Origin: an uncultured Gammaproteobacteria bacterium
GTDB taxonomy: Bacteria; Pseudomonadota; Gammaproteobacteria; GCA-002705445; GCA-002716945
DNA length: 12,808 nucleotides
Direction of reading: 5' to 3'
NCBI GenBank assembly: GCA_913041865.1
Contig: CAJWIW010000026.1
Span: 1-12,808, forward strand
Position numbers and translations under genes: made by a program
Shown here: positions 1 through 6,785 of the stretch, piece by piece
How positions within the stretch are numbered: position 1 is the stretch's first letter
Layout of the letters: the number at the start of each line of letters is the position of its first letter
The notes under the pieces: generated by a model
Databases searched by the model: none
The model's input: only the letters and a program-made list of their open reading frames with translations
Told to the model about the DNA's origin: nothing

Positions 1-6
1 TATAAT
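1..6 (+). promoter_or_regulatory. Possible -10 box upstream of the 62-aa gene
   Basis: The window opens with TATAAT, a perfect match to the sigma-70 -10 consensus, 29 nt before the ATG at 36. Any -35 element would lie outside the window. The stretch is A/T-rich, so a chance match is quite possible. Confidence 0.25.
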
Positions 7-35
7 AAAATAATCAAAAAATACAAAAAAAGATA

Positions 36-224
36 ATGATACGTATAATTGCAGTACTTTTTGTAATATTATTAATACTAGTGCTAATTAGCAAATTAGG
101 ATCAATAAGAGGATCTAGTAAAAAAACGAGGAAACTTCTAAAGTATTGCAAGTATTGCAAATCATATGTAACAGATGATCAAAGATGCGTAAATGAGGAT
201 TTTGATCATAAAGATTTAGATTGA
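36..224 (+). CDS. Small membrane-anchored CxxC protein (PP0621-like)
   Basis: This 62-residue protein has a hydrophobic N-terminal helix at about residues 4-18 (IIAVLFVILLILVLI). A basic linker (about 20-37) follows, then a short tail with a C38-x2-C41 pair, Cys51 and His58. A single N-terminal membrane anchor plus a small Cys-rich, possibly metal-binding tail resembles the short proteins annotated in Pseudomonas as the PP0621 family; that match is from memory of architecture only. The full ligand set of that family is not obviously preserved, because the pattern after CxxC is irregular. The start follows an A-rich stretch without a clear Shine-Dalgarno sequence. Function is unknown. It lies just upstream of the 25-codon reading frame and coaE on the same strand and is probably co-transcribed with them. 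Confidence 0.65.
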   Translation: MIRIIAVLFVILLILVLISKLGSIRGSSKKTRKLLKYCKYCKSYVTDDQRCVNEDFDHKDLD

Positions 225-231
225 CCAAACT

Positions 232-309
232 ATGAAAAGACCACCACTTCTTTTAACACTTACTATTATCATGATCATTGGCATACTACTCTCTATTTCG
301 TTAAAATAA
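232..309 (+). CDS. Putative 25-aa single-pass membrane microprotein
   Basis: An ATG at 232 opens a 25-codon frame ending at TAA 307-309. The peptide starts MKRPP and is then almost wholly hydrophobic (LLLTLTIIMIIGILLSISL, residues 6-24), ending in Lys. This is enough for one transmembrane helix with a positive N-terminus. Its stop shares one base with the coaE start (TAATG), a classic coupling arrangement, and coaE has no Shine-Dalgarno sequence of its own. Without this frame the 84 bp between the upstream gene and coaE would be an unusually long gap for this stretch. I recognise no family. It could be a real microprotein, a leader peptide coupling translation into coaE, or a chance hydrophobic frame in AT-rich DNA. 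Confidence 0.4.
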   Translation: MKRPPLLLTLTIIMIIGILLSISLK

Positions 310-887
310 TGAGGAAGATATTTATCATAACAGGTCCGATAGGTTCCGGTAAATCATCAGCTTGTAGATTCCTGAGAAAATATGATTTTCAATATATAAA
401 TTCAGACCAATTAGCGAAACATATAATAAAGAGTGATAAAATTATTAAAAAGAAGATTTCTAAACTTTTAAAATTAGATTATGAATTATCTGAGAGAATA
501 CCATGGAAAAGAATAAGAAACTTTATTTCGGAAAATATCAATAATAAAAGAAATTATGATGCTATAGTCCATAGTATTTTTTATAAAAAATTAAATCGAC
601 TTATATCAAAAAGTAAAAATAACTTTGTTATTGAAATACCATTACTAGAGACGATCAAGAAAATAAAGTACAAAAAAATAATTATTTGTATTTTAGCTAA
701 TGAAAAAAACAGAAAAAAACGATTCATGAAAAATAAGGGTAAAAATGAGTTACAATTTAATTGTTTAAATAAACTTCAGAAAAATAAAAAGTTTTATATA
801 ATGAATTCTGATCATGTAATTTATAATGATAAAAGTATAAATACAATGACAGATAAATTAATATCAATCATAAAGACTAACCAATGA
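309..887 (+). CDS. coaE: Dephospho-CoA kinase (divergent)
   Basis: CoaE phosphorylates the ribose 3'-hydroxyl of dephospho-CoA with ATP, the last step of CoA synthesis, in the cytosol. The 192-residue protein begins with a P-loop (GPIGSGKS, residues 9-16). It has the substrate-site segment NSDQLAK (31-37; DADxxAR in the family) and IEIPLLE (108-114; the usual PLL strand). A lid region rich in Lys and Arg follows (about 134-160), then Q157 and a C-terminal SDHVIYND strand. Length is close to the usual ~200. It is strongly Lys/Asn/Ile-rich and more diverged than its neighbours. The Pro after the conserved His is replaced (H88-S89), and the lid position usually occupied by Arg looks like Asn142. 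Adjacency to zapD is the normal gammaproteobacterial context; the usual upstream pilD is absent. The start overlaps the preceding TAA by one base, and the stop overlaps the zapD start by 4 nt (ATGA). Confidence 0.88.
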   Translation: MRKIFIITGPIGSGKSSACRFLRKYDFQYINSDQLAKHIIKSDKIIKKKISKLLKLDYELSERIPWKRIRNFISENINNKRNYDAIVHSIFYKKLNRLISKSKNNFVIEIPLLETIKKIKYKKIIICILANEKNRKKRFMKNKGKNELQFNCLNKLQKNKKFYIMNSDHVIYNDKSINTMTDKLISIIKTNQ

Positions 888-1651
888 CAATATTATCAGA
901 TAATCAAGTAACAATATATGAAGAACCTGTCGTAGAACGAGTTCGGAAATTTATTAGAATGGAATCTTTATTTCATAAATTGTTTTTCTTTAAAGATAGA
1001 GATAATCCTGTGGAAAGTTACGTAGCTCTTCAATCGCTCTGTGAAATTTATGAAATACTTACCAGATCTGACATTAAATCTGAACTAATAAGAGAAATTG
1101 AAAACCAGAACAAAATTTTCAAAAAAATACAAGATATACCACAAGCTGACTCTGATAAATTAAACTCTGTCCTAGAGAAACAAAAACTACTCCTTGATCT
1201 ACTCCATGGAACTCAGAGTAACTATATTGATTATTTATCAAATGATGTTCTATTTAAAACAATACAAAAAAACTATAATTCGCAAATGCAGCCTGCTTCA
1301 GTTGATTTTTGGTTATCTAGAGATATAGCATGGAGAGCAAACATAATTGACCTGTGGATTGAGCCATTATTATTTATAAAAAAATCAATTGATTTTATCC
1401 TTAAATGTATTCGTAAATCTGGACAGTTTAACGATAAATTAGCTGAGAAAGGATTCTATATTGATAAACTTGACCCAAAAAAAAATATACTCTTAGTGAG
1501 AATAACGCTAGCTACAGATCTTTACTACTTCCCCCAGATAAGTGTAGGTAAGCAAAGATTAAATATTATGTTTATGACAAAAGACGAATTAAACAATTTT
1601 ACAAAATATCAAGAGAATGTCTCATTTCTTTTGACATTGTGCTCTTTATAA
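884..1651 (+). CDS. zapD: Cell division protein ZapD
   Basis: ZapD (YacF) binds the C-terminal tail of FtsZ and cross-links protofilaments, stabilising the Z-ring at mid-cell. The 255-residue protein, near the usual ~250, is mostly alpha-helical in its first two thirds. Family landmarks compared with the E. coli protein are the N-terminal helix containing VRKFIRMESL (about 20-29), a W-containing segment around WLSRDI, and KGFYID. Near the C-terminus, YYFPQISVGKQRLNIMFM matches the conserved LYPQISGHKSRFAIRFM region. Translation is coupled to coaE by an ATGA overlap. The gyrase inhibitor gene yacG, which often follows, is absent; the next gene is convergent, 3 bp away. A run of nine A (1477-1485) lies in the reading frame. 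A conserved ZapD argues that FtsZ exists in this organism although ftsZ is not at its usual locus here. Confidence 0.88.
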   Translation: MTILSDNQVTIYEEPVVERVRKFIRMESLFHKLFFFKDRDNPVESYVALQSLCEIYEILTRSDIKSELIREIENQNKIFKKIQDIPQADSDKLNSVLEKQKLLLDLLHGTQSNYIDYLSNDVLFKTIQKNYNSQMQPASVDFWLSRDIAWRANIIDLWIEPLLFIKKSIDFILKCIRKSGQFNDKLAEKGFYIDKLDPKKNILLVRITLATDLYYFPQISVGKQRLNIMFMTKDELNNFTKYQENVSFLLTLCSL

Positions 1652-1654
1652 GCG

Positions 1655-2713
1655 TCATTCCCAAAATTTGCTTATACCAGCTATGCCACTCCCTCCATTG
1701 AGTAATGAGAGTCTAAGTGACTCTTGATTTTTTATGATACCACCCAATGCTAGGATTGGTAGCCCAGCTGATGTGCTCAGGTTTTTAAATCCATCCCAAC
1801 CCATCTGTTTGTTTTGACCTTTTGAGACCAAAATTGGTGATACTAACGCAAAATCGAAATTAAAATAACGTGCCTTGTTGATATCTTCTTTGGAGTGACA
1901 TGAACAAGATAAGTATTGTAATTCATTGTGCCTTCTCCAAATATTATGCTCGTTAAGATTATTAAGCTTAGCTGAGTTGAAATGAATTCCACCTACATAG
2001 TCTTTATATCTATTAGACAATTTCTCATATGTACTAACCGAATCTATAATTAATAATCGATGATTATGTATACGTGGAAGATATGACTTAGCATAATTAC
2101 TATCACTAGAATTAATAATTTCTCCTATATATTTATTTACCAAATCGAAATAATCATCATTATTAAAATTACTTTGTCTAATTCTGAAAGAATATACTTG
2201 ATGTTTATTATTCTTCCAAACATCAAAATGATTAAAATCATCTGCGATAAATAATTCATTTGGTATCTCAAATAGCCTGAGTATTCGGTATGTAGATGGC
2301 AAATATTTAACTTCATAATCATAGAAAGGGTTAGAAAAGATAATATGTTTATTCTCATTTGATTTCAATTGATAGTCCTCGGGTAATGCGACAAGAAATA
2401 TATTCAATTTTACTTCAAAGTTTTGGTACGAATGAGTAATTGTTTTAAAAAAAGATATATGCACCTTGGCATTACTTACTCTTTGTCCTGATTCAATGTG
2501 CACACAATCCGATGGATTAATACCAATCTCCTCGTGTAACTCTCTCTCGAGGCAATCTTTGGAACTCTCATTTTTTGCTATCTGCCCTCCCGGGAGCTCA
2601 AATGAATCATTAAATGGGGGTTTAGTTCTTTTAACGAAACACAAAGGTTGTTTTCCAGGTCCCATCCAAATATGTGGCGTTCTTCTATAGATAAAACCAA
2701 GCGAGCACTCCAT
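1655..2713 (-). CDS. Nudix hydrolase / ThiE-like fusion protein
   Basis: This 352-residue two-domain protein has an N-terminal Nudix domain with a complete Nudix box: G43, E49, R57-E58-L59, E61-E62, G64-I65, which coordinate the metal for diphosphate hydrolysis. From about residue 153 to the end it resembles the thiamine-phosphate-synthase/TenI barrel: YVGGIHFNS (239-247), SCSCHS (269-274), VSPI (291-294), MGWDGF (304-309), ALGGI (322-326) and a GGSGIAGI ending. MutT-ThiE fusions next to argJ are common in Gammaproteobacteria and are often annotated as 8-oxo-dGTP diphosphatase/thiamine-phosphate synthase. The acidic motif after the GVHL strand of true ThiE is absent (HFNSAKL here), so thiamine synthesis is doubtful. 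The Nudix N-terminus has an atypical, longer loop before the box. The gene starts 5 nt after the argJ stop without a clear ribosome site, suggesting coupled translation. Confidence 0.85.
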   Translation of the reverse strand: MECSLGFIYRRTPHIWMGPGKQPLCFVKRTKPPFNDSFELPGGQIAKNESSKDCLERELHEEIGINPSDCVHIESGQRVSNAKVHISFFKTITHSYQNFEVKLNIFLVALPEDYQLKSNENKHIIFSNPFYDYEVKYLPSTYRILRLFEIPNELFIADDFNHFDVWKNNKHQVYSFRIRQSNFNNDDYFDLVNKYIGEIINSSDSNYAKSYLPRIHNHRLLIIDSVSTYEKLSNRYKDYVGGIHFNSAKLNNLNEHNIWRRHNELQYLSCSCHSKEDINKARYFNFDFALVSPILVSKGQNKQMGWDGFKNLSTSAGLPILALGGIIKNQESLRLSLLNGGSGIAGISKFWE

Positions 2714-2718
2714 GGTAT

Positions 2719-3885
2719 TTAGGTAGTATATTTTGAGTTAATTTGTACGTATTTTCTACTTAAGTCAGAAGTAAACATGCTAGCATCAAACTTACCTGAG
2801 TTTAGGCAAATTTCTACATCTATATTAAAATTTTTCATACTAGAATTTAATTTATAAGAATTTGACTGATTTGTTGGAACTCCTTTCATAAAAACTGTAA
2901 TGCCATTGATTTTAAGAACAACATCTTTAGGTGTATATCTAACTTTACTGAGACTTCCCAATCTAGCCACTATCCTACCCCAATTAGCATCTTCACCAAA
3001 CAGCGCTGTTTTAAATAGATTAGAGTTTGCTATTGAATAACACGCTTCTTTGGCTTGAGTGAGAGTATGCGCTTTTGTTATTGAGATTTTACAAACTTTT
3101 GTTGCACCCTCACCATCACTTACTATCATATGTGCTAACTGCTTAAATACATTTTGAATATTTTGTTCAACAATGTGATAGTTTTTTTTATTCGTTAAAT
3201 CAATAGAATTTGATCCAGTAGCTACTAATGCTACACTATCATTCGTGGACATATCTCCATCAACAGAGATCTTGTTGAAGGATTCATCTGCACAGCTCTT
3301 GAGAAGTCTCTTTATAATAGTTTTATTTACGTTAATATCAACAAATATAAAAGCTAGCATTGTCGCCATATCTGGCTCTATCATGCCCGCGCCTTTACAT
3401 AATCCTCTTATTTCTATTTCTTTTCCAGATATTTTGAATTTCTTCACAACCCATTTCTCATATCTATCTGTTGTCATAATCGCCTTGGATGCTGCTCTGA
3501 TGGAAGATTTGAATTGAAAACCACATTTATCAATAGAGCTTATCATCTTTTTTAATGGTAATTGTTGTCCTATAATTCCCGTTGAGAAAATGAGAATGCT
3601 ATCAGGTGCACATCTAAGCTTTTCTGATAATTTTTTGATATAGCTTCTGGCATTCTTCATACCTAATTCACCTGTGCAAGCGTTAGCATTTCCAGAATTA
3701 ATAAACATATATTTTATTTCAGATTTCAGTAAATGCTGTTTATTAATGATTATCGGAATTGCAGGGAACTTGTTTCTTGTTGATATTATCCCTATACAAG
3801 AATCATCGGGTAGTTTTATACAAACACCATCAGATTTTTTTTCTTTAATGCCAAGATGCAAAATCTGTATTAATTCTTTAATCAT
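2719..3885 (-). CDS. argJ: Glutamate N-acetyltransferase ArgJ
   Basis: ArgJ transfers acetyl from N-acetylornithine to glutamate, recycling acetyl groups in arginine synthesis; some members also use acetyl-CoA. The family is an Ntn-like hydrolase fold that self-cleaves into alpha and beta chains before a Thr nucleophile. The 388-residue protein shows NSGNANACTG (63-72), the pre-cleavage KGAGMIEPDM (164-173) and the A174-T175 cleavage site followed by MLAF. FGEDANWGRI is seen later, and the C-terminus ends in the usual DLS..YV.IN.KY.T pattern. I chose the ATG at 3885 over an in-frame upstream start at 3903. It overlaps the secA stop as ATGA, and a strong GGGAGA site (3891-3896) lies 5 nt before it. 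Whether this enzyme is mono- or bifunctional cannot be told from sequence. Confidence 0.93.
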   Translation of the reverse strand: MIKELIQILHLGIKEKKSDGVCIKLPDDSCIGIISTRNKFPAIPIIINKQHLLKSEIKYMFINSGNANACTGELGMKNARSYIKKLSEKLRCAPDSILIFSTGIIGQQLPLKKMISSIDKCGFQFKSSIRAASKAIMTTDRYEKWVVKKFKISGKEIEIRGLCKGAGMIEPDMATMLAFIFVDINVNKTIIKRLLKSCADESFNKISVDGDMSTNDSVALVATGSNSIDLTNKKNYHIVEQNIQNVFKQLAHMIVSDGEGATKVCKISITKAHTLTQAKEACYSIANSNLFKTALFGEDANWGRIVARLGSLSKVRYTPKDVVLKINGITVFMKGVPTNQSNSYKLNSSMKNFNIDVEICLNSGKFDASMFTSDLSRKYVQINSKYTT

Positions 3886-6461
3886 GATAATCTCCCGCAA
3901 CACCTTTTATATTTCTTACCTGACCCACACGGACACAGAGCATTTCTTGGTATGTTTTTATTATCGATAACTGATTTTGTGTTTTGAGGTAAACCATTTT
4001 TTTGTATCGAATTATCTATAGAAGTATTACCTTTTACTTTTATTCTTGCTAGTATTTTTATAATTTCATAGTTATTCGTGTACAACATTTCCTCAAACAT
4101 TTCAAAAGATTCTCTTTTATATTCATTTTTTGGATTTTTTTGGGCATATCCCCTTAGGCCAATACTTTGTCTTAGATAATCCATGGCATTTAAATGATTT
4201 CTCCAGTCTTCGTCGATCACTGTCAAAAATATGTTTCTGATTAATTCTGTTTGATCAGAACTATTAATTGAAACTATATTAGATTTTATTTTTGAATGTA
4301 TATATTTACTAATATCCTTTATCATACCTTCACAGATACCATTACCAGTAGCGAAAGATGTTTCATTTACATCAAGGATAAATTCTGCATTTAGAAAATC
4401 AATTATCTGCGAAAAATCTGAACTATTACCGGCCTCATCAGTCGACATGTGTGATTTAACTATATTTAGTGAAATCTCATCTATCATTGTTTCAATTATT
4501 TTATCAAAACTATCTAAATTTAGAATTTGATTTCTCTGGTTATAGATGATTTTTCTCTGCTCGTTTGAAATATCATCATACTCAAGAAGTGTTTTTCGTA
4601 TATCAAAATTATGTGCCTCTACGCGTTTTTGAGCGTTCTCGATTGATTTGGATACCCATTTGTGCTCGATTGCTTCTCCTTTTTGCATACCTAATTTCTT
4701 CATTATTTCACTAACTCTCTCAGATGCAAAAATTCTCATCAGATTATCCTCTAAAGAGAGGAAAAATTTTGTCTCACCCGGGTCTCCTTGTCTTCCAGCT
4801 CTCCCACGGAGTTGATTATCAACCCTCCTTGACTCGTGTCTCTCCGTGCCGATAATGAATAATCCACCAAGGTTTCTCACTTTGTCTTTTTCGTTGATAC
4901 TCTCGTCACTTATTTTAGGACTTTGCATTTTACCACCAAGCACTATATCTGTGCCTCTACCTGCCATATTTGTTGCAATAGTGACAGAACCTAACTTCCC
5001 TGCTTCTGCAATTATTTCTGCTTCCTTTTGATGATGTTTTGCATTTAGTACAGAGTGTCTTACGCCTTGTTTTTTAAGTAATTTTGAGAGGTATTCTGAG
5101 GCCTCAATAGAAGTTGTTCCTACTAAAACAGGTTGTTTCTGTTTATGTATGTCAGTAATATTTTCCAAAATTGCATTATATTTTTCTTCGCTGGTTAAAT
5201 AAATAAGATCGACATGATCGTTCCTTATCATTTTCATATGTGTTGGTATTACAACAACTTCCAAATTATAGATCTGCTGAAATTCTAAAGCTTCTGTATC
5301 CGCTGTTCCAGTCATGCCAGAGAGCTTATTAAATAATCTAAAATAGTTTTGAAATGTTATCGACGCATATGTTTGATTTTCATTTTGAATAGATACATTT
5401 TCTTTTGCTTCAATTGATTGATGAAGACCTTCTGCCCAACGTCTTCCCGGCATTTTTCTTCCAGAAAACTCATCTATGATCACTACAGCGTCATTTTCAA
5501 CGACATAGTCAATATCGATTTGATAAATAAGGTTAGCTCTAAGACAAGAATTAAATATCTGTAAAAGTTGGATGTTTTTAGGATTATAAAGATTATCATT
5601 ATTATTGATATATTTTTGTTTTAGTAAAAGAGATTCTATTTCAGCATGACCATTTTCGGTCAATGACACGTTTTTTTGTTTCTCATCAATAATATAAAAA
5701 TCATCATTTAAATTATTCTTAATTAATAATTGTGCAAGCTTGTTTATTTTTTGATAAAGATTTGTTGACTCATTTGCTGATCCTGAAATAATCAGTGGAG
5801 TTCTTGCTTCATCTATTAAAACTGAATCGACCTCATCTACAATGGCATAAGAGAGTTTTCCCTGTACTTTATCAGAGATATCATAAACCATATTATCTCT
5901 CAAATAATCAAATCCAAATTCATTGTTTGTACCATAAATAATATCTTTGGTGTATTGCTCTTTTTTTTCAGATATATCCATATCACTCGTAATTACACCG
6001 ACAGATAAATCAAGGTATGTATATATTTTTCCCATCCATTCTGAATCTCTTCTAGCTAAATAATCATTTACTGTAATGATAAAAACAGATTCGCCTGAGA
6101 GCGAGTTTAAGTATGCTGGGAGTGTTGATACTAGTGTTTTACCTTCGCCTGTTTTCATCTCAGCAATTTTACCAAAATGTAATGCTATTCCACCTAATAG
6201 TTGTTCATCATAATGTCTCATGCCGAGAGTTCTAACTGAGGCTTCTCTCACAAGTGCAAAAGCTTCAGCAAGTAAACAATCTAAATTACCTGATTTATCA
6301 TATTCTGTTTTAAGCTGTGTTGTCCTAGCTTTCAGTTCATCTTGAGATAAAGCCTGATATTTCTTCTCAAGTGAGTTTATCTCTGTTATGAATGACTTAT
6401 ATTCACCCAATAGTCTTGAGTTTCTAGAACCAAATATCTTTCTAAGTAAAGAATTAATCAT
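3882..6461 (-). CDS. secA: Preprotein translocase ATPase SecA
   Basis: SecA is the ATP-driven motor that pushes unfolded precursors through SecYEG at the inner membrane. The 859-residue protein is somewhat shorter than E. coli SecA (901). Domains in order: an N-terminal helix matching the E. coli start (KIFGSRNSRLL), NBD1 with Walker A MKTGEGKT (102-109) and DEVD (209-212), and the preprotein cross-linking region. NBD2 follows with TNMAGRGTDIVLGG and QLRGRAGRQGD, then the helical scaffold/wing region with WRNHLNAMDYLRQSIGLRGY. The C-terminal zinc site is C843, C845, C854, C855 (CPCGSGKKYKRCC), which binds SecB and lipid. The start has no clear Shine-Dalgarno sequence. No secM gene precedes it; the upstream neighbour is a divergent dciA-like gene, as in Pseudomonas. 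It heads a secA-argJ-Nudix operon. Confidence 0.98.
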   Translation of the reverse strand: MINSLLRKIFGSRNSRLLGEYKSFITEINSLEKKYQALSQDELKARTTQLKTEYDKSGNLDCLLAEAFALVREASVRTLGMRHYDEQLLGGIALHFGKIAEMKTGEGKTLVSTLPAYLNSLSGESVFIITVNDYLARRDSEWMGKIYTYLDLSVGVITSDMDISEKKEQYTKDIIYGTNNEFGFDYLRDNMVYDISDKVQGKLSYAIVDEVDSVLIDEARTPLIISGSANESTNLYQKINKLAQLLIKNNLNDDFYIIDEKQKNVSLTENGHAEIESLLLKQKYINNNDNLYNPKNIQLLQIFNSCLRANLIYQIDIDYVVENDAVVIIDEFSGRKMPGRRWAEGLHQSIEAKENVSIQNENQTYASITFQNYFRLFNKLSGMTGTADTEALEFQQIYNLEVVVIPTHMKMIRNDHVDLIYLTSEEKYNAILENITDIHKQKQPVLVGTTSIEASEYLSKLLKKQGVRHSVLNAKHHQKEAEIIAEAGKLGSVTIATNMAGRGTDIVLGGKMQSPKISDESINEKDKVRNLGGLFIIGTERHESRRVDNQLRGRAGRQGDPGETKFFLSLEDNLMRIFASERVSEIMKKLGMQKGEAIEHKWVSKSIENAQKRVEAHNFDIRKTLLEYDDISNEQRKIIYNQRNQILNLDSFDKIIETMIDEISLNIVKSHMSTDEAGNSSDFSQIIDFLNAEFILDVNETSFATGNGICEGMIKDISKYIHSKIKSNIVSINSSDQTELIRNIFLTVIDEDWRNHLNAMDYLRQSIGLRGYAQKNPKNEYKRESFEMFEEMLYTNNYEIIKILARIKVKGNTSIDNSIQKNGLPQNTKSVIDNKNIPRNALCPCGSGKKYKRCCGRLS
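3891..3896 (-). promoter_or_regulatory. Shine-Dalgarno site that fixes the argJ start
   Basis: GGGAGA on the minus strand, inside the last codons of secA, lies 5 nt before the ATG at 3885. It is one of the few clear ribosome-binding sites in the window. It decides the argJ start in favour of the ATG overlapping the secA stop rather than the in-frame codon six residues upstream. Confidence 0.7.
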
Positions 6462-6517
6462 TCGTAATTTTATTGCTCATAAATAATATGTTATCGTACA
6501 ATAGAGTATAGATTGTC
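6462..6517. promoter_or_regulatory. Divergent secA / dciA-like intergenic region
   Basis: This 56-bp spacer must carry at least part of the promoters for both secA (minus) and the dciA-like gene (plus). On the plus strand TACAAT (6497-6502) matches 5 of 6 -10 bases, with a poor TTGCTC (6473-6478) 18 bp upstream as a possible -35. No convincing pair is seen for secA, whose -35 could lie within the neighbouring gene. There is no SecM-like arrest peptide and no hairpin. Confidence 0.4.
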
Positions 6518-6784
6518 ATGAAAAAAATATCATCATTTTTACCACAGCATGTCATCAATAAAAGAGATTTATTGGTTAAAATCACACATGATCTTCATGA
6601 AATTATGTCAAATGAAATAAAAAAAAATATCACAGTAATCTCATTCAAAGATCATATATTGACCATATCCTGTGATGATAGCTCAATGGCAACGTTGGTG
6701 AGGTTTGAAAAACATCATTATATTACCCATATAAACTCAAAGAAGTACATCAGAATTGATGATATTAAATTTTGTTTAAATTAG
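6518..6784 (+). CDS. DUF721 / DciA-like protein (minimal)
   Basis: This 88-residue protein has the DUF721 pattern: an N-terminal helical stretch, a short ...NITVISFKDHILTISCDD.. beta pair, S-MATLVRFEKHHYITHIN, and a final strand IRIDDIKFCL. DciA, the replicative helicase loader in most bacteria lacking DnaC/DnaI, is built on this domain. Position supports the call: in gammaproteobacteria such as Pseudomonas a DUF721 gene lies between lpxC and secA, divergent from secA and convergent with lpxC, exactly as here. The protein is short (many DciA proteins exceed 120 residues) and consists of little more than the folded domain. It ends 1 bp from the lpxC stop. A run of nine A (6619-6627) lies in the frame. 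The helicase-loading role is inferred from family and position; sequence similarity alone is weak. Confidence 0.7.
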   Translation: MKKISSFLPQHVINKRDLLVKITHDLHEIMSNEIKKNITVISFKDHILTISCDDSSMATLVRFEKHHYITHINSKKYIRIDDIKFCLN

Positions 6785-6785
6785 A

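Noticed and set aside
1477..1485. Nine-A tract in zapD (a second one in the dciA-like gene at 6619-6627) as a programmed slippage site
   Set aside because: Both frames continue normally through the tract and end where expected, and nine-A runs arise readily at this base composition. Slippage is possible but unsupported.
3674..3970. Plus-strand open frames opposite argJ and secA
   Set aside because: They are shadows of two well-conserved minus-strand genes with no domain or ribosome site of their own.
6454..6480. Eight-codon frame (MSNKITND) overlapping the secA start, considered as a SecM-like leader
   Set aside because: It is too short, has no signal sequence or arrest motif, and such frames are frequent by chance in AT-rich DNA.
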